In this document: positions 51,166 through 61,136 of the stretch, piece after piece
Layout: each line of letters begins with the position of its first letter
How positions within the stretch are numbered: position 1 is the first letter of the stretch
Source of the DNA: Microcoleus sp. FACHB-68
GTDB lineage: Bacteria; Cyanobacteriota; Cyanobacteriia; Cyanobacteriales; Oscillatoriaceae
Assembly: GCF_014695715.1 (NCBI RefSeq)
Contig: NZ_JACJOT010000006.1
Coordinates: 806,001-870,000, forward strand
Length of the DNA stretch: 64,000 nt
Direction: 5' to 3'
Notes under the pieces: generated by a model
Databases searched by the model: none
What the model was told of the DNA's origin: nothing
The model's input: only the letters and a program-made list of their open reading frames with translations
Translations under genes and position numbers: made by a program

Positions 51166-53922
51166 CTACTTCCTAGTCCCTTTTCCATCACAACCGGCAG
51201 ATGTTTGCCAAGGAGTGTGGGGTGTGGCAACCGGCACATCGGCAGTGAGAACAATATTGCCATTCCCATCCTTCACCCAGCCTTGAGCCTCCACAAGGGT
51301 ATCGGGCGCAGCCGTGCGGGGTGGGGTGATTTCAGCAACCAAGGCGGTTTCAAGCGGCTTCAGAGGGCGTAAATCATCCCAAAATGCGTTGCTAGCCAGC
51401 GCCTCACTGGGTTCAGGAGGTAAACCCCCTGTGCCGGTGTTAATAAACCGGCTGGCATTTCCATCACTTTCACAACCGAGCACAATCAACCTTTCAGCAT
51501 TCACAAAATTAGCTGGCAAATCAATTAATCCAGCATTTAAGTTAACTTCTAAAAGATCAATTTCTACAATGCCATTAAATTGAACGCCCAGTTCACTCGT
51601 GGCAGTAATATCACTGGTTGCTAGGTTTTGTCGTAGCCGGTAGGCAGTGCCAAAAATTCCTTGAGCATCGATAAAAACTTGACCGCCTCTGCCTTGTTGT
51701 GCGTCGGCTGTGATATCACTGTTTTCCAAAGCGGCTAAGGTGCCGGTTGTGATCCGAATATTACCGCCATCACTGTTGCCGGCATCTGTGGCAATATTGC
51801 TCCCTCGACGTAACTGGATGTCATTTGATTGAATTAGAATATTGCCAAAATCACCAGCTCCAGTTCTTGCCCTAATACTGCCATTATCCAGATAAATAGA
51901 ATTGGCTATGATTTCTAAGTTTCCTGCATTTCCTGTCCTTTCCCCGCTGACACTAATTCTGGCTCCATCTCGGACAACTAAACGCCCCGTCTCAATCTTA
52001 ATGTTGCCAGCATTACCTACGTTTTCAACTCCAAATTCTTGAGAACTGCTTAATAAACCACTGACTCTACTCTTATCTACAGAAGTCCCACTCAATTCTA
52101 TTGATTCTGAAGCTTTTATGTACAAATTCCCACCCCCGCCCCTACCAAAAGTTGCAGTTTGTATTTGCCCTCCATTCCTAACAATTAATTGCTTAGTCTC
52201 AATTCTCAGATCGCCGGCTGAATTAAAACTATTTGTAACAGCTCCAAAATTGCTAGTAGCAATAACTGAAAAATTTCCCATTACTTCGACTTTATCTAAA
52301 GCATTAATTGTTAATTTTCCAGCCAATCCTTCACCAGTAGTATTAGTCTTGATCAGCCCATTGTTACGAACACCCAAGCGCTTTGTATTAATAATTAAAT
52401 TTCCAGCGTCTGCCGAACTAAAGGACTCAGATGAGATTGCACTCAAACCTAATGCGATTGGCCGTAAAAAGCCATTTATTGGTATAAAAATGGGTTCCCC
52501 TGGTGAAATCACTTCTACTGATTCAGCCGCATTTACCGTTATATTTCCTCCTCTCCCTTCGCCTAAGCTGCTAGTTGCCAACACGCCCCCCTCAAGGAGG
52601 TTTAACCGTGTTGTGGTAATTGTCAAATCTCCTGAAGCTTTGGGTCCACCTGTACCCGTGAGCAATCCAGCATTTACAATATTGACTGACTCAGTTGCGT
52701 TGACACTCAACGCTCCACCTTCCCCCTGATTGAAAGTAGAGGATAAAACTAAGGCTCCATTCTCGGCTGTAAACCGGCTCGTTTTAATCGTTAAGTTTCC
52801 TGAGTTGCCGGCACCAAAGCTTGCAGTAAAAATACCATCACGGATATTATTGGAGTCAAATGTTCTATTCAAGATCGAGAGTAAAGTTTCTATAAAATTT
52901 CCGCTTCCTGTTAGGTGTACGGATTCGGAAGCTCGCACGGTTAAATCTCCGCTAGAACCGGCACCCGCAGTCAGACTAGACACAAATGCACCGTTTTGCA
53001 CAAGAAATCGCTCGGCTTCAATAACAATGCCGCCTCCGTTATTCAGTCCTAGCGTATTGGAAATAATGGCCGATCCATCAGTGAGATTTATCTGCCTTCC
53101 TCGTACCTGAATTGCACCGCCACCTGCGCCACTGGTATTAACAACAGATTGTCTCAACAATTGAATATCTTTAAAAGCCTGAACATCTTCATATCCCAAA
53201 GCAATTCCTGTTTCTGTTGGGATGAGTCTGATCAAAGATTGCTCACCAACACTGCCTAATTCAATTTGCCCTTGAGGTGCTGTTAGATGTCCGCCGTCTA
53301 AAGTTACATTCCCGCCCAAAAGCGCTAAAGTTTCACCGGCATTCACTTGCAAACCCACAACTTGCTCACCAACTTTGGCAACGGATTGATTGACAATGCT
53401 CCCATTTGATGAATTGCCAAATTGTAAGCCAACCGGCACATTAATGGTTAATAAAGGCGACGATTGGGGTTCCTTCGCACTAAAAAAGCTGCCGTCTTTA
53501 AAATTAATCTGGTCTGCTGTACTGGCAAAAAATGAGCCACCAATATTTAATGAAGCGTTGGGGCCAAAAATAATTCCATTGGGATTGATTAGAAATAGAT
53601 TAGCGGTGCCATTGGCGCGAATTAAGCCATTAAGGTTAGAAAGATTCTTGCCGGTAACTCTGCCAAAGATATTTTCAACAGTTAGGGCGTTATTGAAATA
53701 AGCTTGATTGCCCGCCGGCAAAGAAAATGAGCTGAAGCTGTGAAACAAATTACCCCCTGCAGCCGTACCGCCGGTGATCACTGAGGTATTGCCATCAGGC
53801 GTGACAACAGAATTAACCGGCAGCGTCCCATCGGGAACGATTTGTGCAGTTATGTGAGTATTTGTATAAGAGCACAGCGCTATACTGCTCACAAGTGAGA
53901 ACAGATAAGCACCTCTTTTCAT
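51166..53922 (-). CDS. Filamentous haemagglutinin-type exoprotein (TpsA-like)
   Basis: A 918-residue secreted beta-helix protein. It has a signal peptide (about 1-27) and a two-partner-secretion haemagglutination domain (about 28-160) with NLFHSFSSFSLPAGNQAYF and LFLINPNGIIFGPNASLNIGGSFFAST. The central region has many repeats of AENGALVLSSTF, NLTITT and ADAGNLII type, which predict a long right-handed beta-helix. The C-terminus, GCESDGNASRFINTGTGGLPPEPSEALASNAFWDDLRPL, is typical of cyanobacterial members. A TpsB transporter is expected but is not in this window. It lies 149 bases upstream of the CHAT gene on the same strand. Confidence 0.93.
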   Translation of the reverse strand: MKRGAYLFSLVSSIALCSYTNTHITAQIVPDGTLPVNSVVTPDGNTSVITGGTAAGGNLFHSFSSFSLPAGNQAYFNNALTVENIFGRVTGKNLSNLNGLIRANGTANLFLINPNGIIFGPNASLNIGGSFFASTADQINFKDGSFFSAKEPQSSPLLTINVPVGLQFGNSSNGSIVNQSVAKVGEQVVGLQVNAGETLALLGGNVTLDGGHLTAPQGQIELGSVGEQSLIRLIPTETGIALGYEDVQAFKDIQLLRQSVVNTSGAGGGAIQVRGRQINLTDGSAIISNTLGLNNGGGIVIEAERFLVQNGAFVSSLTAGAGSSGDLTVRASESVHLTGSGNFIETLLSILNRTFDSNNIRDGIFTASFGAGNSGNLTIKTSRFTAENGALVLSSTFNQGEGGALSVNATESVNIVNAGLLTGTGGPKASGDLTITTTRLNLLEGGVLATSSLGEGRGGNITVNAAESVEVISPGEPIFIPINGFLRPIALGLSAISSESFSSADAGNLIINTKRLGVRNNGLIKTNTTGEGLAGKLTINALDKVEVMGNFSVIATSNFGAVTNSFNSAGDLRIETKQLIVRNGGQIQTATFGRGGGGNLYIKASESIELSGTSVDKSRVSGLLSSSQEFGVENVGNAGNIKIETGRLVVRDGARISVSGERTGNAGNLEIIANSIYLDNGSIRARTGAGDFGNILIQSNDIQLRRGSNIATDAGNSDGGNIRITTGTLAALENSDITADAQQGRGGQVFIDAQGIFGTAYRLRQNLATSDITATSELGVQFNGIVEIDLLEVNLNAGLIDLPANFVNAERLIVLGCESDGNASRFINTGTGGLPPEPSEALASNAFWDDLRPLKPLETALVAEITPPRTAAPDTLVEAQGWVKDGNGNIVLTADVPVATPHTPWQTSAGCDGKGTRK

Positions 53923-54003
53923 AAAATACCTGCAAATAATGAGCAGCTAATCTATGTTATCCGTTTCAGGAACCGCACAAGACAGGGAAAGAGTGTTTTG
54001 AGT

Positions 54004-54064
54004 GCCCCATGCCCAATCCCCCATGCCCAATCCCCCATGCCCCATGCCCCATGCCCCAATCCCC
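54004..54064. repeat. Heptamer tandem repeat upstream of the pseudokinase gene
   Basis: About eight units of CCCCATG, CCCAATC and CCCAATG fill most of the 245-base gap between the exoprotein and the pseudokinase gene. It is the same family as at 43, 761 and 17187. Confidence 0.85.
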
Positions 54065-54167
54065 ACAGATATTTTTGCAACCTGAGCTATGGGGTTTAAA
54101 TGTACTCTAGACTCGATCCGGTAGAATTGTTGTCACCGGCATTTACCCTTAAGCCACCTGAGTTGTC

Positions 54168-56159
54168 ATGCGTTTACCCATACCCCTTGGGACTGTCTTG
54201 CAAAATCGCTACTATTTAATCGACCTTCTCGGTCTTAGGGGATTTGGCCGCACGTATTTGGCCAAAGACCTAGAACGCGACAGCGAGTTGTGTGCGCTCA
54301 AAGAATTGATTCCCGAAGGGGTTGCCGATCAATCCGAATTTTACGAACGCTTCCGAGAGCAAGTCTTTGCCTTATTTCGCATTCGCCACCCGCAAATTCC
54401 CCAGTTCCGTACCACTTTTGAGCAGGACAACCGTCTGTTTCTCGTTCAAGACTACATAGAGGGGAAAAGCTACGCGACGCTGCTAAACGAGCGCAAAGCA
54501 CCCCGCTCTTCTGCGCTTACCGGCACAACGAATGAGGAGACGCTGCCCTTTGGGGGTGCCTTTTCCGAAGAGGAAGTCTTGCAACTGCTGCTGCAACTGC
54601 TGCCGGCCTTAGAATATCTGCACGGCATGGGAATCAGCCACGGGCGAATTTCTCCAGAAAATATAATTTTGCCGGCAACCGATAGCCGCGCCATTTTGCC
54701 AGAGGATAACGACACATCGACACCAGCAACGCCTCTGCCGGTGCTGATCGATCTCGGTGTGGTAAATGAAATGATGAGCCGGTTGAAACAGCTCGCAACA
54801 GCAGGAGGACAACCGGCAGAGGTAGAAACTCCCCCAGCTGACAAAAACGCGACCAGTAATGACCTTTATGCTTTAGCAGTGACAGCCGTTGTACTGCTCA
54901 CCGGGCGAAAGCCGCAAGAATTATTTGATAACACGAAACTTATTGAAGATTGGCAGTCTTTCGTGCCGGCAAGTCCCCAGTTCGCCCGCATCTTAAATCG
55001 GATGTTGAGTGACAGCCCAGAAAATCGCTACCAGTCGGCGCGTGAAGTTGCAGGCGCTCTTTTATTGCTGAGTTTCCCCGCTCCCAATACCCGACTGCCA
55101 ACCACCACTCAACCCCAGCGCCCGACTCCTCAACCCTCGATTTGGGGCAATCCTTGGGCGTATGTGCTCAGCGCCGGCCTGGTTTTAACCGCCGGCATTG
55201 GTTCTTGGGCGGCGATCCGATCCCTGATGGATCGTCCCCTAGTGCCGGCAACCCTCACCCAAACACCCGCAGCGTCTACCAGCGCCCCCTCCTCCCCACA
55301 ACCGAATGCAACGCCTCAACCGCTCAACGTGGTGCCAGATAAAATAACCACGGTTGAAGGCACCCTCAGTCCTAATCAAACCCTCACTTACCTGATTCCT
55401 GCTCAACAATGGCAACTCTTAAGCGCCTCCCTCACCGGCACAGGTGTTTTAATGAGCGTCCTCAACCAAGATCGACAACCGATGAATCAGCCTGTGAAGC
55501 CGGTGGAACGCTGGGAAGGCTTGCTTTCTTCGTCTGGAGACTATTACCTTCAGCTCAACCCTGCACAAGGCAGTGAGCCGAAACCGTACAAGCTAGACAT
55601 TAATTTAACCGGCTATTTTCCCAGAAAATTATGTCAGGATCCTGATGCCGAGGGCATTGAGCGTTGGTATCCAGTTTTGATTGAATACAGCCCCGAAGCA
55701 CTGCAACGGGTGCAATCTGATTACTGCCGTGATACCTTTATCACACCCAAAGCATCAGCCGGCAACCCTGCTGTCCTGGTGGGGTCTTTTGGGGATCAAG
55801 CCAAAGCTCAAGCGTTTGCGGATTTGATGAACCGCGAAGTTGGCAGTGCAACCGTTGGGGAACCGACAGCCGGTAGTCCAAAAAGTTCGTGTAGTGATCC
55901 CGATCCCGGTGGCACTCAGACTTGGTATCCGGTTTTAGTGGAATATACCAAGGAGCACTACATTCAAATTCTGTCCTACTGTCCCAATGCCTCTGTGACA
56001 CAGAAATCCTCTGGCAAAGGCTCGTATATTGAGATCGCTACATTTCTGGATAAATCAAAGGCAGCTCAGATGGCCAATTTCATCACCCAAGAAGTTGCCA
56101 GCGCTGAAGTTGGGGCTGCTTCCACCCGTCCAGTTCCTAAACCCGCCGGAGTGAAGTAG
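54168..56159 (+). CDS. Membrane pseudokinase with PPC-like and duplicated C-terminal domains
   Basis: A 663-residue protein with a Ser/Thr kinase-like N-terminal domain (12-305). The ATP-binding Lys is present (CALKELIPEG). The catalytic loop reads HGRISPENIIL where active kinases have HRDxKPxN, so the catalytic Asp is replaced by Arg; the Mg loop is DLG. It should therefore be a pseudokinase. After a Pro-rich linker there is a transmembrane helix (about 330-350; YVLSAGLVLTAGIGSWAAI). Residues 385-475 resemble a PPC-like beta domain (TYLIPAQQWQLLSASLTG). Then two similar copies of about 80 residues follow, each starting with CxDPD and WYPVL and ending in an SPOR-like helix. The cytoplasmic pseudokinase probably senses or scaffolds, with the rest outside. 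Confidence 0.82.
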   Translation: MRLPIPLGTVLQNRYYLIDLLGLRGFGRTYLAKDLERDSELCALKELIPEGVADQSEFYERFREQVFALFRIRHPQIPQFRTTFEQDNRLFLVQDYIEGKSYATLLNERKAPRSSALTGTTNEETLPFGGAFSEEEVLQLLLQLLPALEYLHGMGISHGRISPENIILPATDSRAILPEDNDTSTPATPLPVLIDLGVVNEMMSRLKQLATAGGQPAEVETPPADKNATSNDLYALAVTAVVLLTGRKPQELFDNTKLIEDWQSFVPASPQFARILNRMLSDSPENRYQSAREVAGALLLLSFPAPNTRLPTTTQPQRPTPQPSIWGNPWAYVLSAGLVLTAGIGSWAAIRSLMDRPLVPATLTQTPAASTSAPSSPQPNATPQPLNVVPDKITTVEGTLSPNQTLTYLIPAQQWQLLSASLTGTGVLMSVLNQDRQPMNQPVKPVERWEGLLSSSGDYYLQLNPAQGSEPKPYKLDINLTGYFPRKLCQDPDAEGIERWYPVLIEYSPEALQRVQSDYCRDTFITPKASAGNPAVLVGSFGDQAKAQAFADLMNREVGSATVGEPTAGSPKSSCSDPDPGGTQTWYPVLVEYTKEHYIQILSYCPNASVTQKSSGKGSYIEIATFLDKSKAAQMANFITQEVASAEVGAASTRPVPKPAGVK

Positions 56160-56494
56160 GCTGTCTTTAATCGCGCTTGCCGGCTGTTTTGTTGAAAAAA
56201 CGTTAAACTTGTCCGGGTACTTGACGCAATGGATGCAGTCTGAAACGTCAGAGTGCAGATCCGGCAGCACATCTTTTATTTGATGTAGAATTCGTTGAAT
56301 CGCTCATTATTTAATATCAAGTTTTTTTCTGAAATTTTACTTCCTGCTTAAACTATAGTTAAAAGCTATCAATCGGAAGTGGTAAAAATGTGTTGAAATT
56401 GACTTCTTGACTCACAGACTGTCAAAAAATCAAGAATTTATTTTTTGGTGGCTGCTTAAGGTTAAATTGATGGAAGTTAGAGTGCATCAACTGG
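56160..56494. other. Intergenic stretch, no gene seen
   Basis: About 335 bases. A short palindrome, AACTATAGTT, lies near 56350. The region is AT-rich toward the right. No coding frame or RNA fold was recognised; it should hold the promoter of the small membrane protein. Confidence 0.4.
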
Positions 56495-56527
56495 ATGTGG
56501 TTTCGTCGTGATTCAAAGGTAAGGGCG

Positions 56528-57127
56528 ATGAGTGATAGTATGGCATTTCTGGCAGGGACGGCCTTCGCTGGGATTGCGGCTTTGCTCTTGCTGAAAGGAG
56601 GAGGAACGCCAGCCCAAATTTACCCCCCCAATTCTCTTCCGCCGCCGCCGCCTGCCTTGTCTTCGAGCAATACGCCTCTACCGCCGCCGCCGCTGTTGCC
56701 GGCACAGACAAGCTCCAATACAGAACAGCAACGCTACGACATGGAACGGCTCAAAGCTCAGATGGATCAGCAAAAGACTGACATCGAACAGCTCAAAGCT
56801 CAAATCCAGAATCAGCAAATGCTGATCCAAACCCTATCGGCGCAGGCTAAAGTCAATGCCTTAAGTTCCCCAAATTACCCAAATCAGGGGATGGTTTCCG
56901 TTCAGCAGCCGGCAAATCCCATGCTTTCTGGCATCCTCTGGGCGTTAGGCGGCGCGATTGTGACGGTGATGGGGGGAATTGTGCTAGCAGCAGCGATAAC
57001 ATTGCTCTCACAACAGCAGCGTCCTTCTCGTACCGTACAACTAATTCACCCCCTGAACGATCGACCGACTTACTTGCCGCCGAAGCGACGCAAGCGAGCT
57101 GAACCTAATGAATATTACGAAGAATAA
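56528..57127 (+). CDS. Small membrane protein with proline-rich and coiled-coil segments
   Basis: A 199-residue protein from ATG 56528 (MSDSMAFLAGTAFAGIAALLLLKGGG). An ATG at 56495 gives eleven extra residues; I prefer 56528 because AAGGTAAGGG lies just before it. An N-terminal transmembrane segment is followed by a Pro-rich stretch (SLPPPPPALSSS), a coiled coil (about residues 70-115; DMERLKAQMDQQKTDIEQLKAQIQNQQ), a second hydrophobic segment (LSGILWALGGAIVTVMGGIVLAAA) and a basic tail (PPKRRKRAEP). No family is recognised. Confidence 0.75.
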   Translation: MSDSMAFLAGTAFAGIAALLLLKGGGTPAQIYPPNSLPPPPPALSSSNTPLPPPPLLPAQTSSNTEQQRYDMERLKAQMDQQKTDIEQLKAQIQNQQMLIQTLSAQAKVNALSSPNYPNQGMVSVQQPANPMLSGILWALGGAIVTVMGGIVLAAAITLLSQQQRPSRTVQLIHPLNDRPTYLPPKRRKRAEPNEYYEE

Positions 57128-57537
57128 TTGTAGAGCCGGTTTTTTTGATTTCAGATCGCCTATGCCGGCTGGGTTAGTTTATGTTTCTCACCTCATAGAA
57201 CTGAATAGCCGATACCGTTTACTTTGCTACATCTCTACAATTGAGCGGGAGAGTTCTTCGCGAGTATGGGCAGCCGGCATATCAGGAGATGGCAGAAGCC
57301 GGTGTAGAGATTTTATTATTTTTCTCGATTCACTTAAAGACTTGACTTCAACCTGTTCTAGGGGAAGCAACCTTAACCAATTTTTTATAAACTGGAAAGC
57401 TATAATCCAGAGCATCAGCGATAGGATATCTTTAGGTTTGCAAGAAAAATAGCACCGCATTCATTTGTGGCAAAATTTCTAAACCAAAATACAAAATAAT
57501 AAATCCCTAGTTTTATCAAAAATAGCAAGTTTTAGGA
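57128..57537. other. Intergenic stretch with two doubtful frames
   Basis: About 410 bases. One plus frame (57108-57452) overlaps the preceding gene and one minus frame (57227-57460) covers the same DNA; neither has a recognisable motif or a good ribosome-binding site. I treat both as chance. The promoter of the next histidine kinase should lie here. Confidence 0.4.
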
Positions 57538-60500
57538 ATGATTTTTCTTCACAATTTAAAATGGATGAAAGATTCTCAGGATCAACCTTCTTTCAAACTT
57601 CCAAATCAAGATTTAAATGTCGAATTGTCTAAATCTGAAGAACTGTGCCGGTTAAAAGCAGAATTACAGCGATACCGAACCCTAGACGAAAATCTTCCCG
57701 TCGGTCACTTTACCGTAAACTCAGAAGGAATTATTCAGACAGTTAATTCATTTGCGGCAACTCATTTAGGCTACGGTGTGGAGGAACTAACGGAACAATC
57801 GATTTTTAATATTACTCATCCTGAAGATCGAGAACAACTGCAAGCAAACTTAAAAGCTATCTTTGAAAATTCCATAAAAAGTTGCGATTGGGAATTGCGT
57901 CAAATCTCCAAAGACGGCAACATTTTGTGGATGAGAACAATTGCCCGTGCGGTGCCAGAAGCTGATAGCAATTCGCTCCTCCTCATCTGCGAAGATATCA
58001 CCCCGCGCAAGCAAGTTGAAAACGAACTTCGGTTAACCAGAGTTGTACTGGAATACGCGGTGGAAGGCATTTCGCGGCTAGACAAGCAAGGGCGTTACAT
58101 TGCTGTTAATAAAGCTGATGCCGGCACACTCGGTTACACACCGGAAGAAATGATAGGCATGGAATGGCAGGTAACTGTACATCCTGAAGATCAAGAAAAG
58201 ATGATAGCTGCCTACCAGCAAATGCGAAGAGATGGCAAGGTAGAAGTTGAAGCCAAGGGTGTGCGGAAAGATGGTTCAATTTTTTACAAACAGTTAGTGA
58301 TGGTTGCCGCCTTTGATAGCCAGAAGCAATTCATCGGGCATCACTGCTTTATGAAAGATATTACCGACCGTAAACAGGCAGAAGCAGCACTGCAAAAAGC
58401 TCACAACGAGTTAGAAAGGCGAGTAGAGGAACGCACAGCCGAATTCACGCTACCCAATGGACTCTTAAAACAAGAAACCGCCGAACGCCGGCGGGCAGAG
58501 GAGGAATGGCAAAAGCTGGCTTCACTGGTTGAAAACAGTACCGATTTTATTGCAATGTCTTCCCTAGAAGGAAAAATTATTTTCGTTAATGAAGCGGGGC
58601 AAAAATTGGTAGGTTTAGACAATTTAGAAGCAGCGCTTGCTAAAAAATTGTCTGATTACTTTTCTGAGGAAGCCTGGGCACAGTTTTGTGAAGTGACGTT
58701 GCCGGCACTCATGACAACCGGCCATTGGGAAGGAGAGGGCCAACTTCGTCACTTTAAGACGGGCAAAATGATCGAGGTTTACAGAAGTTGTTTTGTCGTC
58801 AAGCATCGGCAAACCGGCGAAAGGCTTTGTATTGCAACAGTTCAGCACGACATTACCGAACGCAAACAAGCAGAAATCGCCCAGAGACAGCAAACTGAAC
58901 GGGAGAAACTGAGCAGACAAATTTCCCAGCGCATTCGCCAGTCTTTGAACTTAAATGAAATTCTCAATACCACCGTAGGGGAGGTGCGAGAATTTTTAGA
59001 AACTGACCGAGTGTTCATCTATCGATTTGAGCCAGATTGGAGCGGGGTGATCGTTGTAGAATCTGTCGGTTCTGGCTGGACGCCGATTTTAGGCACGAAA
59101 ATCAACGACGGCTATTTTGCAGCAACTTATGTTGAACCCTACAGGAACGGTCGGATTCAGGCAACTGATGATATTTATGCAGCCGGTTTCTCCCAATGCC
59201 ACATCGATTTACTCGAACAACTTCAAATTAGAGCAACTTTAGTTGTCCCCGTTCTGCAAGGAGATCAGTTGTGGGGACTACTGATTGTCAATCACTGCCG
59301 TGCACCCCGGCAATGGCAGACGTTGGAAATCGATCTGATCAAGCAACTGGCAACCCAGGTAGCGATCGCAATTCAGCAATCACAACTCTACCAGCAAGTG
59401 CAGTTGCTCAACGTTGATCTCGAAAGTCAAGTGCGGGAACGTACTCGCCAACTGCAACAAGCGCTGAATTTTGAATCCATGCTCAAACGAGTCACGGATC
59501 ATGTGCGCGACAGTCTAGACGAAAGCCAGATTTTGCAAACAGCGGTGGAAGACTTAACACAAGTGCTGGGCATTGATGGCTGCGATACAGCTTTGTACGA
59601 CCTCAACCAAGGCACAGCGATCATCAGCTATGAGTACACCCCCCGCCTATCCTCCGCTAAAGGGCACATCATACGAATGGCGGACTTTCCAGAAGGCTAC
59701 CGCCAGCTGCTGCAAGGTCAATATTTCCAGTTTTGCGAACTCATCGCTAGCCTCCGCGAACCGCTTTCTATTCTGGCGTGTCCGATTTTTGATAATGAAG
59801 AAGTGCTGGGTGATATGTGGTTATTCAAGCAGCCGAATGATGGTTTTAATGAGCTAGAAATTCGGCTGGTGCAGCAAGTGGCAAATCAATGTGCAATCGC
59901 GATTCGTCAAGCGCGACTTTTCCAAGCTGCTCAAGCACAAGTGGAGGAACTTGAGAAACTTAATCGGCTGAAGGATGACTTTTTAAATACTGTTTCTCAT
60001 GAATTACGAACACCCATGTCTAACATGAAAATGGCCTTGCAAATGTTAGAAGTTTCCATGAATCGACAAAAGAAGCTAGGTGCTGAAACGGGTGAAGCCC
60101 AGGCAGCGGCTAGCCAGGTGTTTCGCTATTTTGAGATATTAAGAGATGAATCGGAGAAAGAAATTAGTTTAATTAATGATTTGCTAAATTTGCAGTATCT
60201 TGATGCCGGCACTCAACCTTTAATGCTAACGTCGATTCATTTACAAGATTGGATTTCTCATGTCATTGAGCCTGTTGAGCAGCGGTTTCGGCAGCAGCAG
60301 CAAATCTTGCGCGTTGAAATTGCTTCCGATTTGCCTCCCCTTGTTTCCGATATGTCGGCATTAGGGCGCATTTTGGAAGAACTATTAAATAATGCCTATA
60401 AATACACGCCACCGCAGGGAGAAATTACTGTTACAGCCCAAATGGAATCGGGAATGCTACAGTTAAAAGTTAGTAACACCGGCATCGAGATTCCGGCGAG

Positions 60501-60681
60501 TGAGTTTTCCCATATTTTTGATAAATTTTATCGCATTCCCAATGCCGATCCCTGGAAGCAAAGCGGGACTGGATTGGGATTGGCCCTAGCAAAGAAACTG
60601 GCAGAACATTTAGGGGGAAGACTTTGGGTTGAAAGTGGTAAAGGTCAGACTTATTTTACTCTTGAATTACCTATAACTTGA
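57538..60681 (+). CDS. Multi-sensor histidine kinase (PAS/GAF)
   Basis: A 1047-residue cytosolic sensor kinase. Two PAS/PAC pairs (about 45-160 and 170-285), a coiled coil, a third PAS (about 325-445) and two GAF domains (about 470-625 and 660-805) precede the kinase core. The second PAS has the PAC signature DITDRKQAE. The HisKA box is FLNTVSHELRTPMSNMKMALQML and the ATPase has LLNNAYKYTP and GTGLGLALAKKLAEHLGG. There is no receiver or output domain, unlike the kinase at 42224. ATG at 57538 has AGGA only two bases in front; ATG at 57565 (MKDSQDQP) may be the real start. The ligand is unknown; the first GAF lacks an obvious bilin Cys. Confidence 0.93.
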   Translation: MIFLHNLKWMKDSQDQPSFKLPNQDLNVELSKSEELCRLKAELQRYRTLDENLPVGHFTVNSEGIIQTVNSFAATHLGYGVEELTEQSIFNITHPEDREQLQANLKAIFENSIKSCDWELRQISKDGNILWMRTIARAVPEADSNSLLLICEDITPRKQVENELRLTRVVLEYAVEGISRLDKQGRYIAVNKADAGTLGYTPEEMIGMEWQVTVHPEDQEKMIAAYQQMRRDGKVEVEAKGVRKDGSIFYKQLVMVAAFDSQKQFIGHHCFMKDITDRKQAEAALQKAHNELERRVEERTAEFTLPNGLLKQETAERRRAEEEWQKLASLVENSTDFIAMSSLEGKIIFVNEAGQKLVGLDNLEAALAKKLSDYFSEEAWAQFCEVTLPALMTTGHWEGEGQLRHFKTGKMIEVYRSCFVVKHRQTGERLCIATVQHDITERKQAEIAQRQQTEREKLSRQISQRIRQSLNLNEILNTTVGEVREFLETDRVFIYRFEPDWSGVIVVESVGSGWTPILGTKINDGYFAATYVEPYRNGRIQATDDIYAAGFSQCHIDLLEQLQIRATLVVPVLQGDQLWGLLIVNHCRAPRQWQTLEIDLIKQLATQVAIAIQQSQLYQQVQLLNVDLESQVRERTRQLQQALNFESMLKRVTDHVRDSLDESQILQTAVEDLTQVLGIDGCDTALYDLNQGTAIISYEYTPRLSSAKGHIIRMADFPEGYRQLLQGQYFQFCELIASLREPLSILACPIFDNEEVLGDMWLFKQPNDGFNELEIRLVQQVANQCAIAIRQARLFQAAQAQVEELEKLNRLKDDFLNTVSHELRTPMSNMKMALQMLEVSMNRQKKLGAETGEAQAAASQVFRYFEILRDESEKEISLINDLLNLQYLDAGTQPLMLTSIHLQDWISHVIEPVEQRFRQQQQILRVEIASDLPPLVSDMSALGRILEELLNNAYKYTPPQGEITVTAQMESGMLQLKVSNTGIEIPASEFSHIFDKFYRIPNADPWKQSGTGLGLALAKKLAEHLGGRLWVESGKGQTYFTLELPIT

Positions 60682-61136
60682 GGGGCTAGCAGCTCAGAGG
60701 GCAAGCCTCCAAGCTAGGGGAAGCTTTTAATGAATTCCTGCAAACCAGCACCATTGAGGGTGAATTTCGAGTAAAACTCTACCAGCCCCTTTATTTTTTG
60801 GGGTCAACTACTTAGTCTATCAATCTAGTGAACATAATGTATTCTTAAGATTTATTAAGGTTTAATTATTTTTTAATTTAAGCTTTAAAGTAGTTAAAGA
60901 TACATAATATTTTTTCTACATGGGCATCGTCTGCAAGGTCGATTATTTTACGAATGCCCAAAAAAACCTCCATCTTTGATGAGAGGCCGGCTTGACTATC
61001 CCTCAAAGCATTTAGCAATTTTGAGGGGAAGTAAATTTGTTAGCAAATTTTTCAGCTTTTTTGAAGTTCTGATTTTTTCCGAAGAATCGGTTCAATGCAA
61101 CTATACCAAACTCAAACAATTAAATCAACCGAAAAA
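60682..61136. other. Intergenic stretch with a weak terminator-like hairpin
   Basis: AT-rich and without a coding frame. CCCCTTTATTTTTTGGGG near 60785-60803 can form a short stem with a T-rich loop. A short upstream ATG at 61095 is in frame with the next gene and would extend it by fourteen codons. Confidence 0.4.

Noticed and set aside
51314-53701. Long plus-strand frames within the exoprotein gene
   Set aside because: They are antisense to a clear TpsA-like gene and contain no recognisable domains; repetitive beta-helix coding DNA leaves the other strand open.
57108-57460. Two open frames on opposite strands between the membrane protein and the histidine kinase
   Set aside because: Both lack motifs and good starts, and each covers the other; at most one could be real and neither is supported.
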